NCBI GenBank assembly: GCA_029891385.1 | Contig: CM057224.1 | Location: forward strand, 27,731,005-27,795,004 | Reading direction: 5' to 3' | Length of the DNA: 64,000 bases | Origin: Erythroxylum novogranatense | Taxonomy: Eukaryota > Streptophyta > Magnoliopsida > Malpighiales > Erythroxylaceae | The notes under the pieces: generated by a model | The model's database searches: none | What the model was told of the DNA's origin: nothing | The model's input: the letters and a program-made list of their open reading frames with translations, nothing else | Program-made: the position numbers and the translations under genes | Shown here: positions 46,213 to 58,690 of the stretch, one piece after another | Position numbering within the stretch: the stretch's first letter is position 1 | Layout: each line of letters starts with the position of its first letter

Positions 46213-47190
46213 TTCTATTGACCAAATTGTTCGAATCACGAGAAATTTCAAGAGTTTCAAGTTTAGCAAGATGTTCAACCCTAGAAGGCAATCTCTAGAG
46301 TAATTCACAATTCGTTATGTTAAAGAACTCAAGACAAGGCATTGAACCCTTTTCAATCCATGGAGTTCCAGAAGCTCCAACCTCTTCAACATTTGAAATC
46401 CACTAGTAAGGCATTGTCAATTCGCAGGACTGTTAAATTAGGAAGCATCTGAATGGACTCGAATGCATTTTCACCCAATCTAGGGTCAAGTTTTCAGGAC
46501 TAAAGATCCAATCTGGTATCTTTTTTAGTGAACCCCACATAAATAATCGTTGAAGACACATCAGAGGTGCAGATATACCTTCTAAATCAATAATTTCTAT
46601 GCCATTAGTTGAAATGATGCTCAAACTTTGAAGGTTGGCAAGTTGATTGATTGAAGAGCATAGCACCTTTCCATCTTCTGGTTTCATATGACAAATCCTT
46701 AATTTTCTCCACTACTATAACATACCAATGCTTTCGATTACTTCACTTCCTTGGCTTACATCTATCCAACAAAGCTTTTGTAGAAATTGTAGATGTCCGA
46801 TCCCACTTAAACATTCTACAACATACAGGTCTACGAATTGATATTTCTTGTCTATTTCATAATGATATACCACAAGGTGGCGCATTCGTCAGAGTTTGAC
46901 AATGGTGGCGGGCAATCTGGTGACTTTTGAACCTTTGAGATCTAAGGTCTCCAAGCTCAGAAGTTTGGTTCCGATCGAACGTGGAAGATCTCCAATGTGG
47001 GTGTCTCTCAAATTTAGATACCTTAGACCACAAAGTCTGAGCACTTCATATGGGAAACTCCTCAACATGCTCATTCCGCTCATGTCTAGTACCTTAAGAA
47101 GCCTTGACTTGCATCTGAGCACTTCCAAGATGGATGTATTATCAGGAAGATCTTCGACACCAAATAAGAGCGAGAACAAAATTTTAAGTC

Positions 47191-48011
47191 ACCCTTCATT
47201 TCGTTTGCATTTCGGGGAACGAATAGTGAACTGAAAGATGAAAAACTTTCTATGACCACATTGTGTTTTCATTATTGAAGATCACTGCAAAACTTTGATC
47301 AAATAGGTGTAAAAGAAATTTGGTTTTATAATTACATAATTCATCCACTTATCATCATTCACAAACTCTTTCTATTAAGTTCATGTCTATATACTTATTT
47401 AAGTTATTTTTCATTATTTTCATTGTTTCTAGAATTTAATGCTATTTTATTTTATTTTATTCCCATATTATATATTTTGTTAACTTTTTTAGTGATCTCA
47501 TGTTAGTTTTACTTATGTTATTATTAAAATTTAAAATTATGTGTTATGCATTAAAAATATACATGACATTATAAAATGATAGTTTATTGGTCACTAGAGT
47601 GACCAAACTTATTAAGTGAATCTTTTATGTATAAATAATCATTTATTCATAAAATATTAATGCATATTATAAAATTAATTATATGGATAAATGACATTTA
47701 TTAGTTGATATAATTTTAGAATTTACTCAAAGGTAAATCAATACTTTATGGCTAATAAACATAATAGAGGAAAATCAATATTCCCTTGTCAAATATATTA
47801 TGTATCCAAAGATATTGATTGCATTTGATGAGTTTTGTTTGATTATGTGATAAATTTTGTATGGTATTAAACTTGTAATAATATATTGTTGAGTTTGCTA
47901 TAAAACCTGCAATATATTCAAATATCTAATTATTTGAATCTCTTAACTTATTGAGCATTTATATATTTGAATCTACTTCTCTTCATTCACATGCTTCTTT
48001 TACTGTACTTA
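47191..48011. other. AT-rich spacer between LRR relic and second copia
   Basis: No gene is seen. The first 50 bp may hold further decayed LRR-gene sequence. The rest is low-complexity A/T. The left LTR of the second copia element could lie here but I cannot see its TG terminus. Confidence 0.4.
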
Positions 48012-48129
48012 ATAGTTTTAACTTCTCTAAATGGTGCGAATAAGCCAATTTTTATTTAGGTGTTTTGGATATTGATTTAGTATTGTTAGAAGAACAACCT
48101 ACTACCATTAAGGTGGAGAAGACAAATTA

Positions 48130-48270
48130 TAAAGCATAAAAAACGTCTAATAGCACATATTAAATTTATGGAAGAATGTGCTATAGCACATATTAAATTG
48201 CCAATAACATTAAGACTACTATTCCATAAATTGAAAGTGCTATAGCACATATTAAATTTATGGAAGAATG
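48130..48270 (+). repeat. Local duplication of AATAGCACATATTAAATTTATGG
   Basis: The block AGCACATATTAAATTTATGG is present at about 48142 and 48246, with a further partial copy at 48185, inside the gag relic. GCTATAGCACATATTAAATT occurs twice. Confidence 0.8.
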
Positions 48271-48359
48271 TTTTTGTTATGCAAACAATTCTCTCACTTA
48301 TACAATAATGACTGAAATCACGATCATGAAGTGTGATAGGTTGTGGTGCATGTAGCAAG

Positions 48360-48776
48360 ATGTCTTAGAGATGACAAATATTGCAGCAATATTAAAGACC
48401 CTGGAAATGATAATTGATGACTCCTTCTTAGTGCAATTCATTATAAACTCATTACCTCCTAGGTGTGAAACTTTTTAAATTAACTATAACACTATAAAGG
48501 ACAAGTATAATGCTAATGAATTGTCGAGAATGCTCATTTAAGAGGAAATAAGACTAAAATCAAAGAGTTCATTTAATTTAACCTTGTGGGTGAAGGAGCT
48601 AACAAGATTCACAAGCCAAAGGTCAAGAAATTTAAAAATAAAATGCAGACCAAAGAGACACAAGTTACTTCTAATGTTGACAAGAAGGAAGTAAAGGCAG
48701 ATAAGTGTCATTTCTATAAGAAAGAAGGACTCTATCAGAAAGATTATCTAAAATGTAAGTTAGAAAAGAAAGGTAC
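48360..48776 (+). pseudogene. Copia gag C-terminal relic with zinc knuckle
   Basis: A frame-shifted copy of the copia gag ends in a readable stretch (48586-48776) with KADKCHFYKKEGLYQKDY, where CX2CX4HX4C has lost the second Cys (Tyr) and the last position. Lysine-rich as usual for nucleocapsid. Interrupted at 48777 by the solo LTR. Confidence 0.75.
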
Positions 48777-51398
48777 TGTAACATCCCATCACCGATGGGA
48801 AGGTTATATTGGTAAATTGGGACGGGATAGAATTTCATATTGCATATTACTGACTGAGCATTTTTCTGGCCTATAATTTTAGAGGAATAAATCATTTTGC
48901 GCATGCATATATAGGTACATGCATTCATGGCATTTCCGGCATTTAATTGTGAATACGTTTTGATTTGTGAATTTTTGAGATAATTATGTTTGATTATGAT
49001 TTATTGGGAATTATGGAATAATTGGGTTTGATTAGTTGATTTAGAATGTTTTAGAGTGATTGCCAGTTGATAGAGACCCATAGAAAATTTTCTCGAAAAT
49101 TTGGGAGAAAATGTCCGGACCGAATTTTTTTCGAGTGACAGACTGGTTGACAGTATGGTACTGAAATAATTATCCAATGGTAATAAGAAATTAGATTCTT
49201 GATTTTAGGAATAAAAATGTTGAGCCATTGGAATTTAGAGACTGAAATTAAAAGAATTTGAGGACTTATGTCTTTTGAGCTCTAGGTTAAAATCAACCTT
49301 TATATACCTTAGGTTTTGAAATTTTCAGAAAGACACCTTCTCCTGTACTTAGGGCATTTTTCTTCTTCCTCTTCTTTGGTGATGTTCCGACCCCCCCTTC
49401 ACGATCGTTGCTGGTTACTCCCTCTCTTTGTGCAAAGCCTAGCTTGATTCTTGAGGAAGATGGAGATTGTTGAGCTGTGAGGGTGAAAACCGTGGGTGTT
49501 AGGCGTTGGAGAAGATTTTCAGAGATTTGAAGATTTAAGGCTTGATTGGTAAGTAAATTGGTATTATATTGTTTTTATTGTTGTTGAGATGCATTTAATG
49601 TGTTAAATATGAAAGATTGGGTAGTTGAGAGTGAGTTATTACTGGTTTTAGAGAGAGAAAGGTGAAAGAAGGGTCGGAGAAGACGAACCAGAACCCGCAC
49701 GTCTCGACGAGCGACAAATTAGACGTCGCGATGAACGGATATTTAGATGACTCGACGAACGGGACGTCACGACGAGCGACCTTGTGTCGCCACCACGTGC
49801 GTCCTTTCGCCGCGACGAGGGTGATGTTCTGAACTGAAGTATTTTAGTTTATGGGGCATAACTAATGGTGTAGACCTCCAATTGAGGTGATTCTTGATTC
49901 GTTATGAACTAGAGAGAGAGGTCTACAATTGAGGTAAAGAATGAAAGTTTGAATTTAAATTAGTAGGATCTCAATTATTGAAAGAAAGTCGAATATGGTT
50001 TCCTATTGCAACCTAAGGATTGAATTATGATAATTGGAGTTTAAATTGGAGACTTATGAAATCAATGATATGTTTTTGGAGTCTACAATGGATGATTTTG
50101 ACCTAGTATATAGTGAATTTTGGTTTTGAGGCCTTCTTTGAGATTAAGGGTAATGTCTAAATGTGATAGAGTCTATAGTTTGAGAAATTGGTTATGAGGC
50201 AAAAGATAGTGAAATCGAGGATTAGCGCCGAAAAATCATGAACATGCATTGTACATTTTTTAATAAAGACATGTGCATCATTGAATTGTTTTGATTATGC
50301 ATCTAGTAATGGGTAATTATTTAACTGTTATAGAGGTACCGTTGGATCATCATTCCACGGATATTGCTGGGACTTCCAGGCAGTAGCTCGGAAGTTACAG
50401 GTGAGTAAACTAGTTGGTTCCTCAATTATTGATTGTTAAATGCTATGTGAACTGTCTGCTTTTGATAAATCGGACTCGACTGCCATGTGATTTAGAAGAA
50501 TTGTGATAAATGGGTGTTAATGTAAATGTGACCATGATTATATTGGACATTTTGCATTTCATGCATAAATGCATGAACAGATAATGATAGTTGTGACCTG
50601 AGTCGCCACTGTTACTGAAACGAGCCTCGAGCTCGAAGGGAGTTAGTGCATCCTGCGTGAGGACTCTCCTACTCCCTAGACTCGTCTACTGATCACTGTA
50701 CACTGTTTACGCGCTCGGTCACAACACTGTAATAAAATGGGAAAGAGTCACATATGCATTGCATACACATCGTGATGGATTGAATTCAGTGAATGGAAAA
50801 TAGGCAAGGATGCATGCTATAATTGTGATAACTTATTTATGAAATTTCTGAGTTTTGTGATTGCATGAGAAAATGTATATTGTTATATAGTATCTGAATG
50901 TGTTATTGTGATATACTGTACGCTATTTGCGTAATGCATGAATTGAGTGAACTATCGATGATGGTTTCTCATTGAGTTCGCAAACTCACCCAAAATTGCA
51001 TCTATTTTTCAAGACCGATAGATTAGACTCCTAGCTCCAGAGATAGACTTTTCCTGCCGTGTGAGTGCGTTGGCAAGAGAAGTGATGGCACACAGGTCGG
51101 TCAGCTGGGTTTGATTTTGGGGAGACTTAGTATAGACTTTTGTATCAGTTTTCCTTTTTGGAGTAATGTATTTAGACTGTAGGGAACTGATAGACTTGTC
51201 TATATTTCTGTTGATGATGTGAAATGAGAAAGTATTTTATGGTTTCAAAATTTAGTGATTTTTAATATTACGGTTTTATTTCATTGATGCCATGTGGATT
51301 ATAGTAGTGATCGTTCGTAGTGCACCCTCGTCGTCGGATATGTATCGGAATGACCCACGGGCATCCCGGTGCGTACCTTACTGTAAAGAGGCGCTACA
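48777..51398 (+). mobile_element. Solo LTR, 2622 bp, TGTAACATCCC family
   Basis: It starts TGTAACATCCCATCACCG and ends GAGGCGCTACA, with perfect target duplication GGTAC (48772-48776 and 51399-51403). It contains a leader, a donor-like GGTAAGTAAATTGG (about 49551), the CG island (49680-49830), the CATAACT module (49857-49930), an exon-like block (50334-50400), the hairpin pair (50947-50984) and an acceptor-like TTTTTCAAG. Confidence 0.94.
49680..49830 (+). repeat. CpG-rich island in solo LTR
   Basis: Shorter and more decayed version: ACGTCTCGACGAGCGAC, ACGTCGCGATGAACGG, ACGTCACGACGAGCGAC. Several CpG have become TpG or CpA, as expected for methylated cytosines. Confidence 0.8.
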
Positions 51399-51680
51399 GG
51401 TACACAACTTTTTTATATGTTCTAACTAAACTTAATTAGAGCTCTTTCTAATGCTTGGTGGCTTGATACAGGTGTCACTACTCATGTTTCTAATGTTATG
51501 TAGGGATTTCTTACAAAATAAACCATAAACTGAACTGAGAACTTTTTGTTCATGAAAAACTATATGAAGGCCCTAATTGAAGTTGTAGGGACTTATCACC
51601 TAATATTAGATATTGGTTATCACATAGATCTAATATGAACTCGCTATATGTCTTTAATTTGAGAAACTTAATTTCTAATT

Positions 51681-52034
51681 CGAAACTTAATGAAAGAATT
51701 TACTTATTTTATCTTTTATTTTATTCTTTACCTTGTTCTATATTTATTGTATTTCTTACTTTTATATTTTATTTATACATATTTATTTATTTATATTCTA
51801 TAATTATTATCTTTTATGTCTATTTTATTTTCATTTTATTTTTAATTTTATTTCTTTATTATTATAAAAGTGTATGTATATAATATAATTTTTTTGTGGG
51901 TCTATTATAAGCAAACTCTCCATAAGTTAGGAGTAAGGTTTACGTACTTCTAAACTTTCTCGCACTCCACATATTAGTGAAATGTTTACTAGATTGTTGT
52001 TTATTTGTTGTAAACTTGATGAAAGACAGTTTAC
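51681..52034 (+). repeat. 330-bp AT-rich interruption flanked by a 21-bp direct repeat
   Basis: AAACTTAATGAAAGAATTTAC (near 51683) and AAACTTGATGAAAGACAGTTTAC (52012) flank a T-rich tract. The coding text is duplicated at the edges, which suggests an insertion or a slippage event rather than simple decay. Confidence 0.6.
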
Positions 52035-52088
52035 TTTTAAGTTTGGTGATAGATGTTTCAATTTATTTAAACATAATTCCATTATCGT

Positions 52089-52186
52089 TGTGAAACTAAG
52101 CATAGGATAAGAATAATAATTCAACTTAATAATCAGTTGTGAAACTAAAGATAGGATAAGAATAATAATCCAACTTACTTATCACA
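52089..52186 (+). repeat. 49-bp tandem duplication
   Basis: TGTGAAACTAAGCATAGGAT (52089) is repeated with two changes at 52138. It lies within the copia relic. Confidence 0.85.
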
Positions 52187-52790
52187 TAAACATTTGCATA
52201 TATTCAATGAAATGTTAAAAAATTGGTAAAGAATGAAATTCTTTCAAATTTAGATTTTATCGATCTCGGTATATGTGTGGATTGCATTAAAGAAAAGCAA
52301 ATCAAATATAGTAGGAAAGGAGACATAAGAAGCACTTAACTCCTTGAAATTATACACACTAATATATATGGATCTTTTGACACTCCATCTTGGTGGAAAA
52401 AGATATTTTATCACCTTTATAAGTGATTTTCTCATTATGGATATGTATATTTTCTTAATGAAAAATATCAAGTTATAAATACTCTTTAGGTCTTTGTAAA
52501 GGAGGTTGAAATGCAATTAGATTTTAAAAAAGTAAAAATTGTAAGATTTGATAGAGGTGATGAATATTATGAAAAATGTGATGAACCAAGACAATGTTCA
52601 GGGCCATTTGTATAGTTTCACAAAAAAAAACATGATCTATGTGCATAATATGTTACATATCAACAAAATAGTGTGAAAGAAAGGTCTAATATGAGATTAA
52701 AAGATATGGTTAGGAGTATGATGAGTAATTACTCATTACCCAAAACCTTGTAGATGCATGCACTTAAAACTGTTGTGTATTTGCTGAATA

Positions 52791-53187
52791 TGTTGGGACC
52801 CGATTCGGGAATCGGATCCCAATCGAAAAACGGAACGGAAAGACGGAAAAATCGAAAAGTGAGAAATCGCTAATCGGAATACAAATCGCATCATCGGAGC
52901 GAAACGAATACTCAGAAAATTGTGCATCAGAAATACGAATAACAAAGCGGAGAAACTCGAAAGGTAGAATTCTGAATCGAATGTGAATCGAAACAAGCAA
53001 ACTGAAACAAACACCGACATCCGTTTCAAACATGAAGCATAGCAAACTCATCGCGTTGGAAACCTTACGACATTTCAAATCCGGTATAATTTTTTTTTCC
53101 TCTTATTCATTCCTTTTCTCTTTAATCAATCTCATTCAAATCATAATCAATCCATACAATTTCCTTTTTCTTGGAAATTCATACTAG
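52791..53187 (-). mobile_element. Truncated LTR (sense-strand 3' end only)
   Basis: TGTTGGGACCCGATTCGGG to CTTGGAAATTC, matching the first 390 bp of the LTRs at 53886 and 59410. It then jumps to the internal region at ATACTAGATTAAAC. The shared GGAAATTCAT at the join indicates a deletion through short homology that removed about 4.4 kb of LTR plus the PPT. Confidence 0.85.
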
Positions 53188-53885
53188 ATTAAACTCCAAG
53201 TACCTCATCCTCGCAAAACTGTCTTTCTAAACAAAGATCATCAAGCTTTTTTTTTTTTCTAATTTACTCATCATACATATTCTCAATCTCTTCACAATTT
53301 TCATTTCCTTAAATCACATACCACTCATATCATATCAAATCACTATAGTCATAACTCATTGATTCTACACTTATGGACACAAATCAATGGTTCATTTCTT
53401 AAGGAACCCTAATATCGTTCAATCATCATTTAATCTTTATCATCATGACATCTTTCAAATAGTCATACTTTCATCTCAAAGAAGTATAATCAAATCAATT
53501 TCATCCAAATGTTATCATTCAGTTCAAATATCAATTTTCCATCATCACAAACCTAAAATTCATTAAAGTTCTTAACCCTCATCGAACACTTAATTAGGTC
53601 TTCACATAATTCATAAAAATCCATCTCCATGCTCATCTTTCACTCACAAATGGATATACAAAATCAAATCATCCTAATTCCTCATGAACTTCAAATCTCA
53701 ATTTCATGCACAATTTCCTAAAATCACTTAACATTCTTATCATCTTCATCTATCAAGCACTTTAGTATGCACTCTATCTTTATCAAAATCTCACAAATTC
53801 AATTTTATGCTTGAACACTCTTATACAAATCAGTTAGACACAAACGTCCAAGTACGATCATAACACTGGGCTCTGATACCATAAA
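53188..53885 (-). mobile_element. Internal region copy 1 (698 bp)
   Basis: Nearly identical to 58702-59409 by eye. It ends at the PBS complement. Non-coding; lacks its PPT because of the deletion. Confidence 0.85.
53867..53881 (-). promoter_or_regulatory. Primer binding site, copy 1
   Basis: The minus strand reads TGGTATCAGAGCCCA, four bases from the LTR end at 53886; tRNA-iMet type. Confidence 0.85.
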
Positions 53886-56800
53886 TGTTGGGACCCGATA
53901 TGGGAACCGGATCCCAACCGAAAAATGGAACGGAAAGACAGAAAAATCGAAAAGCGAGAAATCGCTAATCGGAATACAAATCGCATCATCGGAGCGAAAC
54001 GAATACTTGAAAAATTGTGCATCAGAAATACGAATAACAAAGCGGAGAAACTCGAAAGGTAGAATTCCGAATCGAATGTGAATCGAAACAATCAAACTGA
54101 AACAAACACCGACATCCGTTTCAAACATGAAGCATAGCAAACTCATCGCGTTGGAAACCTTACGACATTTCAAATCCGGTATAATTTTTTTTCCTCTTAT
54201 TCATTCCTTTTCTCTTTAATCAATCTCATTCAAATCATAATCAATCCATACAATTTCCTTTTTCTTGGAAATTCATCCTCACCAATTTCAATTCACTTAA
54301 TTCATCTTAATCATTTCTTATACAATCATATAAATCCTCAAACTCATTTCTTTAAACCCATTTTACCGAAATTTCGGCAGCATAACGGTTGTATTTTGAC
54401 AGCCCAAAAATTTAAAAACCAAAGAAACGCATTTTTAATACATATAATCCAATAGCACAAGGCAACATCGGACCTCCCGTCCGGCATCCAAACACCAGCA
54501 GAAACACAATCTTAGTTCTAAACACTTCATCATTCCAATCCATAATACATCTCAACTTAATTATCCACAATTCAATCACAAGTCATTCATATACATTCCA
54601 ATTGCCATTTATATCCATCTCAATTCAAATTTACGTACAAAATTTATTCCACAATCATACATAACTCATAACTGAAATACATCATAAATTTACATGATGA
54701 CTTTTCAAGCCATAAACAAAAGCAATACATAATCCATAAACCTTTTTCACAACTTCAAAACTAAACTCCAACATTACACATAAAACAAAGCATACAAAAA
54801 CTATCGGGTTGACATCATACTCATTTTCCATCCGATCTCCTGCGTGAAAACACGGAGATGGGGATGAAAGGGAGGTGAGCTCGGCTCGTGGATAATATAT
54901 TTATAAACCGAACAATAAAAGAAAAATCTTTTATTTTTCAAACTTTTCAAACATTTCCCATTTAAGAATTTCTCCAAAACTCATTTTCAAACTTTTCAAT
55001 TTCATCAACACTTTCTAAGATTTTTCTCAAAATTTTCATTTGTTTCAAAACATTTATATCCAGCCAGAATTTCATGCTTGAAAATTTTACTTTCTCGCTT
55101 CTCAAAATCTCAAACCTTTTCAAAACATGCACGCCTTAAACATGAATGCATCACATCATAATGTATCACATCATAATCAAATTAAAACACATAACACATC
55201 GAATTGGTTTGGTTCGGTCTAACAGACGTCTCGCACATTCATCAAGATAACGGTCATGCGGTAATGAATAGGGCGTATTACACTTTCCCCGCATAGCAGA
55301 TCCGTGTAGCCGTGAAAGGAGTCCGTGTCGGATCTCCATTGCCTATTGCAGCAAAATGCTAAGGCTTAAACAGGTAGAGACAACACTGACTCACAAAGGA
55401 CCTTACCAAACCCATATAGCACATAAGCAAAACATAATTTCAGATGACCCGAAGGCACTTTTCAAACATCTTGCTTTTCACATTTTTCATCTCATAACAT
55501 CAAATTGTGTCATAAATGACACAAGCATATATTTACATGAATTCACATAATCAATCTAATGAAATGCACATCACCAAATTAATCACATTCATGACCAAAC
55601 ATGCACTCATTTCTTTAAATCATTTAAATCATAAATCACATAATTTGAAAACCATGAAATTCATAAGTCTTGTATTTTCTAAAACTCATTTTACTCATTT
55701 GAAATCATAATTTCAAACATTTACATCCTTTTTCAAACATTTTTATCCATAATAATTTATCAAAAATCAAATTTTGCTTTCTTTAATTTTCAAAAATTCA
55801 CATTTAGCTTATAATTCAATAAATAAATAAACTACCCACCTCATATCCATGCTAGCATCTTGTCCAATGCTTCAATTTGACCTTTTCTCCTTTCTTCCTT
55901 CCAATTGAAAAATTCCCTAAATCAATTTCATCAAAATTTAATCTCATAAATAACTTAATCCTTCAATTTGATGCATAAGTCATCAATTCTTACGAATTCC
56001 AAGATAGTTACATCACTAATTCCAAAAACCCCCAAATTACAAATTGAACCTAAATCAATCCAATCAAATTCAATATCATAATTAACTTAATTTCTCAAAT
56101 TGAACTTAGGAAATATCAATTCCTCTCATATTCAAACTATTTCAATCTCCAATTTTTGAAAATCTCCAATTTTCAAAATTGGCCTAAACCAATTTGCACA
56201 AATTCAATATCATAAAACATAATTTCTTCAAAATTGATTCCATAATTCATCAATTCATGCTATTATTGATGATTCTACACCATTAATTCACAAAATTCCC
56301 AAATTCCAAATTAAGCCTAAAACCCCAATTTACAATTTTTCAAATTAAACTTCACCTAAAGCATAAACATCAAAATTAACTTAGGATATCTCAAATTCAT
56401 CACTAATTCAAGCTATCTAAATCATCAATTTCAAAAACCCCCCAAATTTCACTGTTCATCATCTTCTTCACTAAACTTTCTCTCTCTAGAATCTTCCATA
56501 ACCAAAATTAAACATAACCTAAGGCAAAAATAACAAAATCAACTTCATAAATCACAAACCCAAGTCCTTATCCTTGTTTCTAAACCAAAAATTCATCAAA
56601 AACTCAAAGTTGAAAAATTTCTCTTACCTCTTTCTCCTTCTATTTTCGGATTTCTTGGTTCCCAAAGCTAGCTTTCTTCATTTTCCATCTTTTTCCTTCA
56701 TGTATCTACTCCAAACTCATGCTAAAAGCCCTCAAAATTTCGAAAATTTGCTTTCTCTTTCATCTTCCTCCATAACCGAAGCTTCCACTCTCTTCTTCTT

Positions 56801-57667
56801 CTTATTTTCTTCTTTTCTTCTCAAACCATCGTGCTTCCCTTGAATAAAACGACAACTCCTTGTTGTTTTAAAGCCATGTCATTTAAATGGTGTCTAAAAG
56901 ACCAAATTGCCCTTATACTTTGCTTTATATCATTCTCACTTGCGGGTTGATTCGCACTATCAATTTGAAGAAATTTGTTAAAACTTCCTTCTCGAGAAAT
57001 GTTCCTCTCAATCATACGAATCCAACGCCACCAACCGCGCTCAATTCGGATCACTACACCAAAAGTTATACACAAAACAGTTCAGGTATATCCATATTCT
57101 AACACATTTTCCATGTACGATTATTTCCATCCAGAAATTAACATTCTTAATCCCAAAATTGAAACTCGATGTCTTCATAATAATTATAGCCTTATGTCTC
57201 TAGTTTAATTCAAAACAAGAATCGCCTCATTTTGATTCCCAGATCAAAAGTTATGCTCAAAATACTCTCAGGTGTTCCTAATCCAAAAATTACACTCTAA
57301 TCCGAACTTACATTCATAATTAGAAGGTCTTAAGGGCAAAATTGACATTTCATTTCTTCATATGATTTGTATCCCCTTGTCTTATCTTTATTTCGCCTCA
57401 AGAATCACTTCAATCGCATCTCTACAGATCCCGAATTTCACAAAATACTGAACTATGTTCGAAAAATTTCCCGACTCACTTTGATTAAATTTATCACCAT
57501 TAATTTAATCTCATAAAATTACAAATTTTCTATCAGGATGTAGGGAATTGTCTTAGGAATCCAACGCCGCAAGAATCAACTCAATCGGATGTCGGACGGA
57601 AAAGATATGAGCAAAATAGTGAACAAAGGTTGGATTTGAAAAAGGAAAGTCAAAAAAATCAAAAAAA

Positions 57668-57845
57668 CAAAACGGCGTCGTACCAGGGCGAAACGCCCGC
57701 GCGTTGGGTGCGGTCCTCCTGGCGACGCGTCGCCCTGGTGACGAGGGCAGAACGCCCGCCGTTGCGAGGGCGATGCGTCGCCCTAGCGATGCGAGCGAAA
57801 CGCTCGCCATCACTAGAGCGATACGTCACCCTAGCGACGGGGATA
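57668..57845 (-). repeat. CpG-rich island in full LTR
   Basis: GGCGACGCGTCGCCCTGGTG and GGGCGATGCGTCGCCCTAGC units about 45-60 bp apart. Same relative position as 18489-18690. Confidence 0.85.
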
Positions 57846-57892
57846 CAACATTTTCCTTTTTCGTTTTTTTTTAAACCTACTTAAAATCCGAA

Positions 57893-58410
57893 ACTTCCAA
57901 AATTCATAACTCTTAATCTCGAACTCCAATTTTGACAAACTTAGTCTCTATAGAAAGCTTGAAGAATGTTCTATAATTTCCATGTAGAACTCAAAAATCA
58001 ATTCGACTCCTAAGTGAGTCCATTTTTCGGTCAAAGATACTATCCTCTAATAATCATGCTAAAACCACAATTTAAACTTGTAAAAATCATAACTTATTAT
58101 TCCGAGATCAAAAAATTACATACTTTATATCGAAAGAAAGATCAAAAGAAACCCTTCAATTTTCATGAAGAACATCAAAGCTCAATTAACCTCTAACTAG
58201 GTTAATTTCTCAGTCAAAGTTTCAGTCATAATAAAAGTCAACCTATACACACTTAAACTTTGACTGATCATAACTTTCACTCCTGATATCGAAAAATTGC
58301 AAACTTTATGGCTACAGAAAGCTCTTAACATAATCTACAAGTTTCATGTAGATCATTTTATCAAATTTTGCCTAAATCAAAAGTCAACTTTCAAAGGCAA
58401 AAAAAAAAGT
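57893..58410 (-). repeat. Degenerate 180-190-bp tandem repeats in full LTR
   Basis: CATAACTCTTAATC (57904), CATAACTTATTATTCC (58088) and CATAACTTTCACTCC (58270) head three diverged units with the same internal order as those at 18740-19250. Confidence 0.65.
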
Positions 58411-58670
58411 CAACTATTTCACAATTTTTCATATTTTCACACTTTCTCTTTTCAGTCATGATTTTTAACTTAATTTTAATCAACTCATCTACTTAATTTC
58501 ATAAACCATACCAATCCACTCAAAACCCCAAAGATATCAAAATCAAATCATTTCTTTTCTTCTCAATATTCTTTAAATTTTAAGTCATCTATTATACAAT
58601 ACATTCACCAAGCACTCCTTAAATTTCATTTTCATAATTCAAATTTCACTCAAAGATCGGGGTCCAACAT

Positions 58671-58690
58671 TTCTCCCCCTCTTAAAAGAA
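58671..58690 (-). promoter_or_regulatory. Polypurine tract, array
   Basis: The top strand TTCTCCCCCTCTTAAAAGAA is the complement of a gypsy-type PPT, one base from the LTR end at 58669. This fixes the sense orientation of the whole TGTTRGACCCC family in the window. Confidence 0.88.

Larger units (their letters stand above)
41328..47190 (-). pseudogene. RPM1-like NBS-LRR resistance-gene LRR relic, split by a copia element
   Basis: Reading leftwards from 47190, one frame encodes leucine-rich repeats typical of CC-NBS-LRR proteins. It opens with FGVEDLPDNTSILEVLR and continues with VLDMSGMSMLRSFPYEVLRL, LRYLNLRDTHIGDLPRSIG and LETLDLKGSKVTRLPATI, then IGHLQFLQKLCWIDV, and later LEFFNITNCE and VEHLAKLETLEIS. 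The same frame runs to 46213 and, after the 4.8-kb copia insertion (TSD TTCTA), resumes at 41425 and ends at a natural stop at 41328-41330. Coiled-coil and NB-ARC parts are absent upstream, so only the LRR half remains. In-frame stops include TGA near 46888, a double TAG near 46712, TAA near 46436, and TAGs near 46405 and 46300. No frameshift was seen, so decay is by point mutation. Non-functional. Confidence 0.85.
48012..52790 (+). mobile_element. Second Ty1-copia remnant, nested and truncated
   Basis: Gag-like text begins near 48012 (FNFSKW, then YLGVLDIDLVLLEEQPT). It runs to a zinc knuckle just before a solo LTR, resumes after it with a protease motif and continues to the middle of integrase at 52790, where the long-LTR array is inserted. 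Numerous stops and shifts. Neither LTR of this element was recognised inside the window. Confidence 0.75.
51405..52790 (+). pseudogene. Copia protease-integrase relic
   Basis: The protease motif WWLDTGVTTHVSN (51449-51487) retains D-T-G. SLYVFNLRNLISNSKL (51638-51686) is the region before the GAG-pre-integrase domain. After a 330-bp AT-rich interruption the sequence continues with FTFKFGDRCFNLFK (about 52030) and then ICVDCIKEKQ-like and IHTNIYGSFDTPSW-like text around 52270-52400. Next come VKIVRFDRGDEYY (integrase D) and a KERSNMRLKDMVRSMM stretch (catalytic Glu kept) near 52675-52720. Broken by many stops and shifts; ends at the array insertion. Confidence 0.78.
53886..58669 (-). mobile_element. 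Full LTR, 4784 bp
   Basis: It begins TGTTGGGACCCGATATGG on the top strand and ends GATCGGGGTCCAACA. It lies between a PBS on one side and a PPT on the other, so it is shared by two tandem units. Notable parts are a GAAGCGAA-like tract (53930-54090), a GC-richer region (55205-55340), inverted donor-like CTACCCACCTC (55835) and CTTACCTCTTTC (56625), the CG island (57668-57845) and degenerate CATAACTT repeats (57893-58410). Confidence 0.9.
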
